Source of the DNA: Acidovorax sp. Leaf78
GTDB lineage: Bacteria; Pseudomonadota; Gammaproteobacteria; Burkholderiales; Burkholderiaceae_C
Assembly (NCBI RefSeq): GCF_001422735.1
Contig: NZ_LMLZ01000020.1
Coordinates: 560,257 to 624,256, forward strand
Reading direction: 5' to 3'
Length of the DNA: 64,000 nucleotides
Shown here: piece by piece, positions 9,307-17,138 of the stretch
Layout: each line of letters opens with the position of its first letter
Numbering within the stretch: the first letter of the stretch is position 1
Translations under genes and position numbers: made by a program
The notes under the pieces: generated by a model
Database searches by the model: none
The model's input: only the letters and a program-made list of their open reading frames with translations
What the model was told of the DNA's origin: nothing

Positions 9307-9420
9307 CTTCCCTGCGCGAGGATGATCTCACGCACACAGCCGTCAGGCGATCGGACGGCGGGTGTGCAACAGGTTCAAAGGGTGTGATCTCAGCCCCGCG
9401 CTCGGCGGGACACCCCTAGC
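9307..9420 (-). promoter_or_regulatory. TPP riboswitch of cytX with an inserted hairpin
   Basis: Minus-strand order: GCTAGGGGTGTCCCG, CTGAGA (9393-9388), ACACCC, GAACCTG, an insertion, then GTGAG-ATCATC-CTCGC and GCAGGGAAG. These match the TPP aptamer. The insertion at 9332-9367 forms a stem of GCACAC/GTGTGC and GCCGTC/GACGGC pairs around a nine-base loop, placed where the conserved P4/P5 junction normally continues directly. About 100 bases separate the aptamer from cytX. Confidence 0.85.
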
Positions 9421-9565
9421 ATTGCCGCCCGAAGGCAGCGGCGCGATTGTGCCACGCGGAAACGGTCGGTTACGACCGGGGCGGCAAAGGCGAAGGGTGT
9501 GGGCGCGGGAGGAAGAATTACCCATCGCACGCGAAGCCCCTCGCAACCATCAGCCCTTCGAAGCA

Positions 9566-10261
9566 TCAGCCCTTGACTTGCGCCCCCGCCAGCAGGGCCT
9601 GCAGTGCGGCACGCAGCACGCCCGTGCCTTCCTCCGCACTGAGCAAGCCCGCGCTCACGAAGGCGCCGTTGACCAGCACTGCCAGCTGGGCGGCCAACTG
9701 GTCAGGCCGGGGAGCGCCCAGCCGCTCTGCGATCTCATGCAGTCTTTGGCGCAGCGCCTGCATGTGCCGCTGCGATACCAGGCGCGCGGGGTGGTCCTGC
9801 TCGGCAAATTCTGCCGCCACGTTGATCTGCGGGCAGCCGCGATAGTTCGAGCGTGCCAGGCGCTCGCCGATCCAGCCCATGTGGGCGTTGAGCTCGCCCG
9901 CTGGGTCGTCGCGGAACTGCTCCGCCACACCATCCCAGGTAGCCCAGAAGTCCACATCCTCCCGCTCCAGAAACGCCACGATGAGGTCGTCCTTGGTGGG
10001 GAAGTAGCGGTACAGGCTGGTCTTGGCGACCTCGGCCTCCAGCACCACCAGGTCCACCCCCACGGCGCGCACGCCGCGTTCGTAGAACAGCCGGGAGGCC
10101 GTGTCCAGGATGCGGCTGCGCACATCGGCGCCGTCGCTGGCGGCCGCCTTGGCAGCGCGCCTGGGCGCTGGGCGGGTGGGAGCGGCTGTGGCGCTTGCGC
10201 TGGCGTCCACCGACGGGAAACCCCGGCCGGCAACGGATTCAGACATTTTTGCGTTGGGCAT
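9566..10261 (-). CDS. TetR-family transcriptional regulator
   Basis: A 231-residue one-component repressor. After a flexible Ala/Pro-rich N-terminus, the helix-turn-helix domain covers about residues 48-96 (SRILDTASRLFYERG, then KTSLYRYFPTKDDLI). The rest is an all-helical ligand domain. It is divergent from the oxidoreductase at 10348. The 86-base gap holds two mirror-image operators (10272-10290 and 10299-10315), so it probably represses both itself and its neighbour. The inducer is unknown. An alternative start is the internal ATG six codons in. Confidence 0.9.
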   Translation of the reverse strand: MPNAKMSESVAGRGFPSVDASASATAAPTRPAPRRAAKAAASDGADVRSRILDTASRLFYERGVRAVGVDLVVLEAEVAKTSLYRYFPTKDDLIVAFLEREDVDFWATWDGVAEQFRDDPAGELNAHMGWIGERLARSNYRGCPQINVAAEFAEQDHPARLVSQRHMQALRQRLHEIAERLGAPRPDQLAAQLAVLVNGAFVSAGLLSAEEGTGVLRAALQALLAGAQVKG

Positions 10262-10262
10262 G

Positions 10263-10292
10263 TTGACAATGATACAGACCTGTCTGTAATAT
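10263..10292 (+). promoter_or_regulatory. Sigma-70-type promoter for the 10348 gene
   Basis: TTGACA (10263-10268) and TAATAT (10287-10292) are separated by 18 bases. The first TetR operator lies inside the spacer, so bound repressor would exclude polymerase. This is one of the clearest consensus promoters in the window. Confidence 0.75.
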
Positions 10293-10315
10293 TTAAAGAA
10301 CAGACAGGTCTGTAT
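10272..10315. promoter_or_regulatory. Paired palindromic TetR operator
   Basis: ATACAGACCTGTCTGT (from 10272) and ACAGACAGGTCTGTAT (to 10315) are each near-palindromic and are inverted copies of one another. They overlap the promoter spacer and the likely transcription start. The position between tetR and the divergent oxidoreductase makes this the expected operator. Confidence 0.8.
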
Positions 10316-10347
10316 CTTTTCGAGCCCAACCTATCGAGGACTGCCCC

Positions 10348-11373
10348 ATGAATTCCACCCAGCCATCCATCGCCGTGTTCGGCGCCGCCGGCCACACCGG
10401 CCAGTTCGTGGTGCAAGAGGCGCTGCGGCGCGGCCTGGCCGTTGTCGCAGTGGGCCGGGACGCACGCAAGCTGGCCGACACCATGCCGCCGGGCGTGGCC
10501 TGCCGCACCGCAGAGCTGGCCGACCCGTCCAGCCTGGACCGCGCATTTGCCTGCTGCGCTGTCGTCATCAACTGCGCCGGGCCGTTCATGGACACCGCGG
10601 CACCGGTCGGTGCCGCCGCGCTGCGCGCAGGCTGTCACTACCTGGACGTGACAGCCGAGCAGGCCAGCACTCAGGCCACTTTGGAAGGTCTGGATGCTCC
10701 CGCCCGCGTGGCCGGCCGCGTGGTGGTGCCCGCCGCTGCCTTCTACGGCGGGCTGGCCGACCTGCTGGCCAGCGCGCTGGCCGCACCGGGCCGCATTGAG
10801 GCGATCACCGTGGCGGTCGCACTCGACCACTGGTGGCCCACGGCGGGCACGCGCCGCACCGGCGAGCGCAACACCGCGCCCCGGCTGGTGGTCCGGCATG
10901 GCCGACTGGCGCCCTTGGTGCCGTCCGCCGACGTGCCGGACTGGACCTTTGCCGAGCCGCTGGGCCGCCAGGCCATGGTCGAGATTCCGTTCAGCGAAGT
11001 CATCACCCTGGCCCGCCACCTGCCGGTGGGCGAGATCCGTTCGCTGCTCAACCGCTCTGCACTGCAGGACATCCGCGATGCGGCCACCCCGCCACCCACG
11101 GCCACAGACGGCACGGGGCGGTCAGCCCAGCGGTTCGAGCTGGCCGTCCATGTGGTGCAGGGTGGTTTGAGCCGCACGGCAGGAGTGCGCGGCCAGGACA
11201 TCTATGCGGTGACTGCGCCCATCGTGGTGGAGGTGGCGCAGCGCCTGCTCGGCCCTGCGTACCCACACCGCGGCGCGCTGGCCCTGGCGCAGGCCGTCGA
11301 TCCGGTGGACGTGCTGCGGTCGCTGCACGCGGCAGGTGCACTGCAGTGGTTTGGAGACGGTACGCCGACCTGA
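10348..11373 (+). CDS. Saccharopine dehydrogenase-like NAD(P)-binding protein
   Basis: A 341-residue protein with an N-terminal Rossmann fold: GAAGHTG at residues 12-18, then NCAGPF and a YLDVT element (residues about 95-100) typical of the saccharopine dehydrogenase and trans-acting enoyl reductase group. The substrate is unknown and the canonical lysine-pathway function is unlikely. It is controlled by the divergent TetR protein through the operator at 10272-10315, so it is probably induced by a xenobiotic or a lipid-like effector. A GAGGA ribosome binding site lies ten bases before the start. Confidence 0.75.
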   Translation: MNSTQPSIAVFGAAGHTGQFVVQEALRRGLAVVAVGRDARKLADTMPPGVACRTAELADPSSLDRAFACCAVVINCAGPFMDTAAPVGAAALRAGCHYLDVTAEQASTQATLEGLDAPARVAGRVVVPAAAFYGGLADLLASALAAPGRIEAITVAVALDHWWPTAGTRRTGERNTAPRLVVRHGRLAPLVPSADVPDWTFAEPLGRQAMVEIPFSEVITLARHLPVGEIRSLLNRSALQDIRDAATPPPTATDGTGRSAQRFELAVHVVQGGLSRTAGVRGQDIYAVTAPIVVEVAQRLLGPAYPHRGALALAQAVDPVDVLRSLHAAGALQWFGDGTPT

Positions 11374-11407
11374 CCGGCGATAACCGCAACAACCGCAGTA
11401 ACGGCGT

Positions 11408-11426
11408 TCACGGCGCTGCGCCGTGA
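11408..11426. terminator. Hairpin between convergent genes
   Basis: An eight-base stem TCACGGCG / CGCCGTGA with a three-base loop, between the oxidoreductase and the convergent AraC gene. There is no T-tract on the plus strand, so termination activity is uncertain. Confidence 0.4.
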
Positions 11427-11433
11427 TGGCTGT

Positions 11434-12315
11434 TCAAGCTCCCGGGGGCCTCACGGGGATCGCGTAGTGCATCACCGACTGCTCGGACGTCGGGTGGTAC
11501 TGCGCATCGTAGATCTCCAGGTCCGGTCCCAGGGAATGGGCCTGGCCGGACGACATCATCCAGCTGCCGTAGATGTAGTTGACCGTGGCATCGACCTTCT
11601 GGGCCGGGCCGCGGTGGGTGAACCGTGCATAGGTCGCTGCTGGAAGCTCCAGCGCAGCCATGCCCGGCGGCACATCGCCGGGGCCTTGGACCTCGGTGCT
11701 GGCCAGGTAGCGCAGCTGCTCGCTGTCGGGCGCGGCCGGTGCCACCACGCCGTAGCAGACGCCGGGCACCGCATTGGCTATTTCTTTCAGCCGCGGAATG
11801 AACTGTCCCCACAGGGGTGGCAGCTTCTGGCCCAGGTTGTTTTTTTCGGAGTCGATGCCGTAGTAGTCGGTGGGCAGGCCCACCATGCGCATCGCCGGCC
11901 GGGCTTCCATCGCGGGTGTCAGCGAGACGTTGTGCCGCAGGTGCGCCAGGTAGCTCGGGTCCAGCATGATCTTGCGCACGAAGAGCGAGCGATTGCCCAT
12001 CTTGCGGTACTGCGACGGGGTCAGCCGAAAGCAGTCCTTGAACGCACGGGTGAAGCTCTCCTGGGTGTCGTAGCCCGCGGCCAGCGCGATGTCCAGCACG
12101 CTCAGGCGGGTGCTGGCCAGTTGCTCCAGCGCCTTGGCAAACCGGCGCGAGCGGATGTAGGTCTTCAAGGTCTCGTGGGTCAGCGCCTTGAAGATGCGCT
12201 GGAAGTGCCACTGGCTCAGGCCCGCGGCCCGTGCCACGTCGGCCAGCTCGATGTCGGATTCGAGATGGGCCTCGATGAAGTCGATGCCCTCCTGGAGTTG
12301 TCGCAAATGCAGCAC
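11434..12315 (-). CDS. AraC-family regulator with GyrI-like effector domain
   Basis: A 293-residue regulator with an N-terminal double helix-turn-helix (about 8-106, containing LSQWHFQRIFKALTHE and YDTQESFTRAFKDCF). It is followed by a GyrI/BmrR-like small-molecule binding domain (about 130-290). This Rob-like order usually marks regulators of efflux or detoxification. It lies 18 bases downstream of the SnoaL-like gene and is probably co-transcribed with it. No efflux gene is adjacent, so the target is unknown. Confidence 0.88.
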   Translation of the reverse strand: MLHLRQLQEGIDFIEAHLESDIELADVARAAGLSQWHFQRIFKALTHETLKTYIRSRRFAKALEQLASTRLSVLDIALAAGYDTQESFTRAFKDCFRLTPSQYRKMGNRSLFVRKIMLDPSYLAHLRHNVSLTPAMEARPAMRMVGLPTDYYGIDSEKNNLGQKLPPLWGQFIPRLKEIANAVPGVCYGVVAPAAPDSEQLRYLASTEVQGPGDVPPGMAALELPAATYARFTHRGPAQKVDATVNYIYGSWMMSSGQAHSLGPDLEIYDAQYHPTSEQSVMHYAIPVRPPGA

Positions 12316-12333
12316 GGGAGTCGGGCCTGTGGG

Positions 12334-12693
12334 TCAAGGGGTTTCGAAGAAGCCGGTCATGGCCACCAGCCGGTTGTCGCCGTTGTAGCGGCCGTAGCTC
12401 ACCCCTTCGCCGATCACCTGGCCGTTGCCGTCCAGCATGTTCCATTTGGCAATGCTCTGCTGGTGGTGGCTGGCAAAGTAATGGGTCACGAAGTGGCCGC
12501 CGGGCACCTGGCGGTGAAAGTCGTCCATGTAGGCTGTCAGCTGCGTCCAGCCCTGCGTAGCGGCCAGCGGGTCGTTATAGGTGCAGGCAGGGTCGAGCGA
12601 CTGTCCGAACAGCGCGTCGCGCTCGGCGGCCGAGTCGGTCTTCCACGACGCGGTGTAGGTGTCCCAGATGGATTGAAGGGGTTGTGGGCTCAT
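12334..12693 (-). CDS. SnoaL/NTF2-like protein
   Basis: A 119-residue protein with the small alpha+beta barrel pattern of SnoaL-like polyketide cyclases and ketosteroid-isomerase relatives (IWDTYTASWKT at the N-terminus; WNMLDGNGQVIGEGVSYGRYN in the sheet region). The start at ATG 12693 gives the normal family length. A longer frame from 12807 adds residues with no family resemblance. It is the first gene of a pair with the AraC regulator. The ligand or reaction is unknown. Confidence 0.7.
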   Translation of the reverse strand: MSPQPLQSIWDTYTASWKTDSAAERDALFGQSLDPACTYNDPLAATQGWTQLTAYMDDFHRQVPGGHFVTHYFASHHQQSIAKWNMLDGNGQVIGEGVSYGRYNGDNRLVAMTGFFETP

Positions 12694-12926
12694 GGTGGTG
12701 CTCCGATGGGTGTTGAAGGGAGACGCCATCGTGCCGACCGCCCTCGCGCCAATTGGACATTTTGTGCTTTTTTCTGAGCCTGGAGAGCATGGCGGTGTGC
12801 TCGCCATGCCGCTGCAGTCACACAGCCAAAAGCCGCGCAGCGACCCGGTACACGGTGCGCGCGGTAGTTCGTCTGGCAGAGGTTGATTGCGCGCACCGCC
12901 GCCGAAGCGGGCTGCGCGCCAGCGGT

Positions 12927-13970
12927 CTAGGCGTTGGCGGCCGGTGCAACACCCAGCAGCTGGTGAAGCCGTGGGCTGGTGGTCGTGTACTGCAGCGCCA
13001 CCTTGTCGCCCTTAAGCGCCTCCGCCGCGCCAAAGGCCGCGAGCGTGGCTTCATGAAAGCCGCACAGGATCAGCTTGCGCTTGCCGGGGTAGGTGTTGAT
13101 GTCGCCCACCGCGTAGATGCCCGGCACGCTGGTGCGAAACGCCTCGGTGTCCACCACCAGCTGCTTGCGGTCCATGGCCAGGCCCCAGTCGGCAATCGGC
13201 CCCAGGCGCGGCGAGATGCCCAGCACCGGCACCAGCAGGTCCAGCGCCAGCGCGCGGGTGCTGCCATCGGCATCCACCAGCTTCAGTGCGGCCAGCCGGT
13301 CGCCTGTGGCCTTGATGCCGGTGATCTGCGCGGCCTCGACATGGATGCGGCCTGCGTCCCGCAGTTGCTGCAGCCGCTGAAGCAGGGCGTCAGGCGCCTG
13401 GAACACATCGCGGCGGTGCAGCAGGCTCACGCGGGTGGCCTGGCCTTGCTCGGCCAGCTCCACTGCACGCGCCACGGCGGGCTCGTCGCCCCCGTGCACC
13501 ACCACATGCTGCCCGGCCAGCTCGGTGTTGGCAGGCAGGCTTTGGTAGTGCACCTGCGTGCCCACATATTGCTCGATGCCATCGACCTTGAGCGCGCGCG
13601 GCACAAAAGCGCCCACGCCCGCCGCGATGAACACGCTGCGGGCCAGCAACTGCGCGCCCTGCGATGTTTCCACCAGTAGCCGCCCGTCGTCCTGTAGAGA
13701 CAGCGCAGCGACCAGCGTGTTAAGGTGCCAGTGGGTGTTGAAGGGCTCGATCTGCCGCAGCAGCAGCGCCGCCAGCTCGCGCCCGGTGCACACCGGAATG
13801 CCCGGAATGTCGTAGATGGGCTTGTCGCCATACAGCTCGACGCACTGGCCGCCCGCATGGGGCAGGGCGTCGATCAGGTGGGCGGTGATGCCCTGCAGGC
13901 CCAGCTGGAAGACCTGGAACAGGCCGACGGGGCCCGCACCGATGACGACGGCATCCGTTTCTTGAATCAT
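12927..13970 (-). CDS. Ferredoxin--NADP(+) reductase (thioredoxin-reductase-like)
   Basis: A flavoprotein of 347 residues that moves electrons between NADPH and ferredoxin. Motifs are the FAD-binding GAGPVG (11-16), [18 protein letters not shown] typical of type 2 ferredoxin reductases, and the C-terminal GIYAVGDIN flavin motif. The CxxC redox pair of thioredoxin reductase is absent, which separates it from that family. The start at ATG 13970 is chosen because a longer frame to 14030 runs into the intergenic repeat. The ferredoxin gene lies just upstream in the same direction and is its likely partner. Confidence 0.88.
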   Translation of the reverse strand: MIQETDAVVIGAGPVGLFQVFQLGLQGITAHLIDALPHAGGQCVELYGDKPIYDIPGIPVCTGRELAALLLRQIEPFNTHWHLNTLVAALSLQDDGRLLVETSQGAQLLARSVFIAAGVGAFVPRALKVDGIEQYVGTQVHYQSLPANTELAGQHVVVHGGDEPAVARAVELAEQGQATRVSLLHRRDVFQAPDALLQRLQQLRDAGRIHVEAAQITGIKATGDRLAALKLVDADGSTRALALDLLVPVLGISPRLGPIADWGLAMDRKQLVVDTEAFRTSVPGIYAVGDINTYPGKRKLILCGFHEATLAAFGAAEALKGDKVALQYTTTSPRLHQLLGVAPAANA

Positions 13971-13997
13971 GCGTATCGCCAAAGACCGGCGCTGGCG

Positions 13998-14106
13998 CAA
14001 AAAACTGACGCTGCCCAAGGCGAGTGCCACCGTGGAACTGGCTTTGCCAGGCCACGGGTGGCGTCCCCCCTCAGGGGGGATGACGCGAAGCGGCTCAGGG
14101 GGGAGC
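13998..14106 (-). repeat. Dispersed element family 2, copy between fdxA and the reductase gene
   Basis: Reading the minus strand it runs CCCCCTGAGCCGCTTCGCG, a CCCCCTGAGGGGG palindrome, GTGGCCTGGCAAAGCCAG, TTCCACGG and GGCAGCGTCAG, starting directly after the fdxA stop codon. The same order of blocks occurs at 23028-23150, 24769-24854 and 27699-27817. Confidence 0.75.
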
Positions 14107-14436
14107 TCACTTCACCAATTCGTTGACTTTGCCCGGTTTGCCATTCCATTCGTCGGCGTCGGGCAGGGCGGGCTTGCGCTTGGTGATGCTCTTCCAGCCG
14201 TCGGCAAAGGCCAGGTCGGCGTTGATCTTGATGAAGGCGATCTGGTCTGCGGGCAGGTCTTCTTCGGCAAAGATGGCGTTGGCCGGGCACTCGGGGATGC
14301 ACACGGCGCAGTCGATGCACTCATCGGGATCGATGACGAGCATGTTCGGGCCTTCGCGGAAGCAGTCCACAGGGCACACGTCCACACAATCGGTGTACTT
14401 GCACTTGATGCAGTTTTCGGAGACGACGTGGGTCAT
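14107..14436 (-). CDS. fdxA: 7Fe ferredoxin
   Basis: A 109-residue ferredoxin with a [3Fe-4S] and a [4Fe-4S] cluster, used as a low-potential electron carrier. The N-terminal cysteine cluster ([20 protein letters not shown]) and the second cluster ([19 protein letters not shown]) are complete. The C-terminal tail ([11 protein letters not shown]) is typical of the FdxA group of Proteobacteria. It precedes the ferredoxin-NADP reductase gene, separated by a dispersed repeat. Upstream, the inverted repeat at 14451-14490 encloses its probable promoter. Confidence 0.95.
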   Translation of the reverse strand: MTHVVSENCIKCKYTDCVDVCPVDCFREGPNMLVIDPDECIDCAVCIPECPANAIFAEEDLPADQIAFIKINADLAFADGWKSITKRKPALPDADEWNGKPGKVNELVK

Positions 14437-14450
14437 GACAGTGTTGTGTG

Positions 14451-14490
14451 GGTCGGTGAAAACCCTCGATTTTAAAAGCTTTCACCGACC
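14451..14490. promoter_or_regulatory. Inverted repeat upstream of fdxA
   Basis: Eleven-base arms GGTCGGTGAAA (14451-14461) and TTTCACCGACC (14480-14490) flank an A/T-rich loop of 18 bases. On the minus strand the loop contains TAAAAT, a possible -10 element for fdxA. It could be an operator around the promoter or a simple hairpin. Confidence 0.45.
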
Positions 14491-14644
14491 TTTGGTTACA
14501 GGGCCCCTCTCTTGGGAGGGATGTCTTACGAATTTGCCTTCAAACGCCTGACGTCGTTGGTTCGCCTTGCCGTGCCAAAGCACTGTCTGCGGCTCCCGCC
14601 TGGTCATGCGATGGAGGGCCAACCCGTCTCTGGCCTGATGTGGA

Positions 14645-16021
14645 TCAGTTCACCAGCACGGCGCCGGCCGTCTTGTGGCTGGCGGTGTCCACCAGGATCA
14701 GGGAACCGAGCACGCGTGCCGTGCCGAACGCAGCCGCCGGGATGGCCTCTTGCAGCAACAAATCCACATGGCCGATGGCGTTGGGGTCGAGCTGCGTGGC
14801 GGCTTCTTCGGCCAGTGTGTTGATGTTGAGCTTGTGGACCACGGCTTTCACCTTGGCCTTGACCCAGCGGTGGCCGTGCAGCGCCCAGTACACGCGGCCG
14901 GCGACCAGGGGTTCGTCGTCCATCCACGCCACCGTGGTGCGCAACTCACGGCTGGCGGGCCAGGCGGGTGCGGCGGCCGGGGTGTCGCCGAAGTCGTCGT
15001 CCGCCGGCGCAGCGGCAGCCGCCGTGGGTGCGGCCAGGATCCAATCGCCGCGCGAGACGTCCACCTCGCGGTCCAGGATGATGCCGGCGCTGGTGCCTGC
15101 GGGCACACCGGCAGGGCGGCGGGCATGGTCCAGCACCTGGGCCACGGTGGCGAGCTGACCACTGGGGAAGATCTGCACGGCGGTGCCGGGCGCTACGATG
15201 CCAGACGCCACACGGCCCCAGAACACGCGGCGGCCCTGGGATGTGTCCGACGACGAGGACGAGGTTTTTTCGACCCACTGCACCGGGAAGGCCAGGGGCA
15301 GGCCAGTGTCGGCGGGCGTGTTGGGCAGCTCTTCCAGCACCTGCAGCAGCGTGGGGCCTTCATAGCCGCACCAGCCGGCGTGGGCGTCCACCACGTTCCA
15401 GCCCTTGAGGGCCGACACGGGCACCGTCGCACGCACGGCGATGCCGGCGGCCTGGGCGAACGCGGCCAATGCGCCCTGGATGTGCTTCCAGGCGAGCGCG
15501 GGGTCTTCCACTGCGTCGAGCTTGTTCACGGCGAACACCAGCGAATGCACGCGCAGCAGGTGGGCCAGCAGGCTGTGGCGGCGGGTCTGCGGCAGCAGGG
15601 CCAGGCCGGCGTTCTTCCAGTCGAGCTTGGTGGCATCGACCAGCACCACGGCCGCGTCGGCGCTGCTGGCGGCCGTGACCATGTTGCGGGTGTACTGCTC
15701 GTGGCCGGGTGCGTCGCCGATGATGAACTTGCGCTCTTCGGTGGCGAAGTAGCGGTACGCCACGTCGATGGTGATGCCCTGCTCGCGCTCGGCGGAGAGG
15801 CCGTCGGTCAGCAGGGCCAGGTCGGTCTCGCCCTGGCGCTGCACGCCGGCCAGGTGGTCCTGCAGCACGGCCTTGCTGTCCACCAGCAGGCGGCCGATCA
15901 GCGTGCTCTTGCCGTCGTCCACCGACCCGCAGGTGATGAACTTCAGGGCGGAAGCATGGTTGTTTGGGGCTGTACCGCTTGCCTGCAAAGCGCTGCTAGC
16001 TATCGAATTCATAGTGGTCAT
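14645..16021 (-). CDS. cysN: Sulfate adenylyltransferase subunit 1 (GTPase)
   Basis: The GTP-hydrolysing subunit that drives CysD to make adenosine phosphosulfate (APS) from sulfate and ATP. It has 458 residues. The G-domain motifs are GSVDDGKS (32-39), DAPGHEQY and VNKLDAVED, followed by EF-Tu-like beta-barrel domains. There is no APS kinase domain fused at the C-terminus. ATG 16021 lies 13 bases after the cysD stop. Residues 2-20 are encoded by a copy of dispersed palindrome family 1 (15963-16018). No other ATG occurs before the G-domain, so the repeat-encoded peptide must be translated unless a TTG inside it is used. Confidence 0.95.
   Translation of the reverse strand: MTTMNSIASSALQASGTAPNNHASALKFITCGSVDDGKSTLIGRLLVDSKAVLQDHLAGVQRQGETDLALLTDGLSAEREQGITIDVAYRYFATEERKFIIGDAPGHEQYTRNMVTAASSADAAVVLVDATKLDWKNAGLALLPQTRRHSLLAHLLRVHSLVFAVNKLDAVEDPALAWKHIQGALAAFAQAAGIAVRATVPVSALKGWNVVDAHAGWCGYEGPTLLQVLEELPNTPADTGLPLAFPVQWVEKTSSSSSDTSQGRRVFWGRVASGIVAPGTAVQIFPSGQLATVAQVLDHARRPAGVPAGTSAGIILDREVDVSRGDWILAAPTAAAAAPADDDFGDTPAAAPAWPASRELRTTVAWMDDEPLVAGRVYWALHGHRWVKAKVKAVVHKLNINTLAEEAATQLDPNAIGHVDLLLQEAIPAAAFGTARVLGSLILVDTASHKTAGAVLVN
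15963..16018 (-). repeat. Dispersed palindrome family 1, copy inside the 5' end of cysN
   Basis: In the coding direction it reads CTATGAATTCGATAGCTAGC, then the AGCGCTTTGCAGGCAAGCGG arm pair, then TACAGCCCCAAA. It aligns block by block with the intergenic copy at 5123-5179. Here it is in frame and supplies codons 2-20 of cysN. Confidence 0.75.
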
Positions 16022-16034
16022 CAGAGTACCCGTC

Positions 16035-16997
16035 TCAAAAATAGCCGTCTTTTTTGCGCTTCTCCATCGAAGCGTCGCTCGTCTTGTCGTCCATGCGCGT
16101 GGCGCCACGCTCGCTGACGTCGGCGGCCAGGGTCTCGATCACGATGTCGGCCGCGGTGGCGGCGGTGCTCTCCACCGGTGCGGTGCAGGTGATGTCGCCC
16201 ACGGTGCGAAAGCGCACGTCGCGCGTCTCCACCACATCGCCATCGCGCGGCGGGGTCAGCTCGGTCACCGGCATCAGGAGGCCCTTGCGGTCCACCACCT
16301 GGCGCTTGTGGGTGTAGTAGATGCTGGGCAGCGCAATGCTTTCGCGGTCGATGTACTGCCAGACATCGAGCTCGGTCCAGTTGCTGATCGGGAACACGCG
16401 AAAGTGCTCATTGGGCTGCAGGCGGGTGTTGAACAGGGTCCACAGCTCGGGCCGCTGGGCCTTGGGCTGCCATTGGCCGAAGCTGTCGCGGTGCGAGAAG
16501 ATGCGCTCCTTGGCGCGGGCCTTTTCCTCGTCGCGGCGCGCGCCGCCGATGAGGGCGTCGAAGCGGAATTCCTCGATCGCTTCGAGCAGCGTGACCGACT
16601 GGTGCACGTTGCGGCTCTCGCCGGGGTGCGACAGGCGCACGGTGCCGCGCGCCATCGAGTCTTCGACGCTGCGCACGATGAGTTCGGCGCCCAGTTCCTT
16701 GGCGCGGAAGTCGCGGAAGTCCGTCACCTCGGGGAAGTTGTGGCCCGTGTCGATCATGAGCAGCGGGTACGGAATGCCGCCGCCGCTGGCCTTGGTGCCA
16801 AAGGCTTTCTCGGCGCACTTGAGCATCACCAGCGAGTCCTTGCCGCCCGAGAACAGCAGGGTGGGGCGCTCGAAGGCGGCGGCGACTTCACGCAGGATGA
16901 AGATGGTTTCTTCTTCCAGCGCGTCCAGGTGCGAGTTGTTCAGGTGGTAGCTCATGTCGTTGTTCTGCAGCTGCGCGGCATCGGTGCGGGCGTTCAT
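16035..16997 (-). CDS. cysD: Sulfate adenylyltransferase subunit 2
   Basis: The catalytic subunit forming APS. It has 320 residues. The PP-loop SGGKDS (50-55) binds ATP, and GGARRDEEKARAKER and FPISNWTELDVWQYI are conserved CysD motifs. The C-terminal TSDASMEKRKKDGYF is the family's usual ending. It lies between cysH and cysN in the sulfate-reduction operon. The gap to cysH holds the REP-like palindrome 17041-17133, which might allow a separate transcript for cysDN. Confidence 0.96.
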   Translation of the reverse strand: MNARTDAAQLQNNDMSYHLNNSHLDALEEETIFILREVAAAFERPTLLFSGGKDSLVMLKCAEKAFGTKASGGGIPYPLLMIDTGHNFPEVTDFRDFRAKELGAELIVRSVEDSMARGTVRLSHPGESRNVHQSVTLLEAIEEFRFDALIGGARRDEEKARAKERIFSHRDSFGQWQPKAQRPELWTLFNTRLQPNEHFRVFPISNWTELDVWQYIDRESIALPSIYYTHKRQVVDRKGLLMPVTELTPPRDGDVVETRDVRFRTVGDITCTAPVESTAATAADIVIETLAADVSERGATRMDDKTSDASMEKRKKDGYF

Positions 16998-17040
16998 GGT
17001 GGGATCGGTGGTGTTTCGTGCGGATGCGCGTTCGAACCAT

Positions 17041-17133
17041 CAGAACCGTTCGGGCTGAGCCCGTCGACAGGCTCAGGACAGGCTTGTTGAAGCTCTGCGC
17101 GGCGCTTCGACAAGCTCAGCGTGAACGGTTTCT
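17041..17133. repeat. REP-like palindrome between cysH and cysD
   Basis: CAGAACCGTTC at one end pairs with GTGAACGGTTTCTG at the other. Internal blocks GGCTGAGCCCGTCGACAGG and GCTTCGACAAGCTCAGC match the element at 7697-7776. It lies inside an operon, where it could stabilise or cut the message. Confidence 0.7.
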
Positions 17134-17138
17134 GGGTA

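Noticed and set aside
9207..9335. Extended CytX N-terminus from ATG 9335
   Set aside because: The added codons fall in the TPP riboswitch, and a proper ribosome binding site stands before ATG 9206.
14512..14823. Plus-strand frame beginning at the fdxA-cysN gap
   Set aside because: It runs antisense into the end of cysN and its product resembles no protein. I see no ribosome binding site worth noting.
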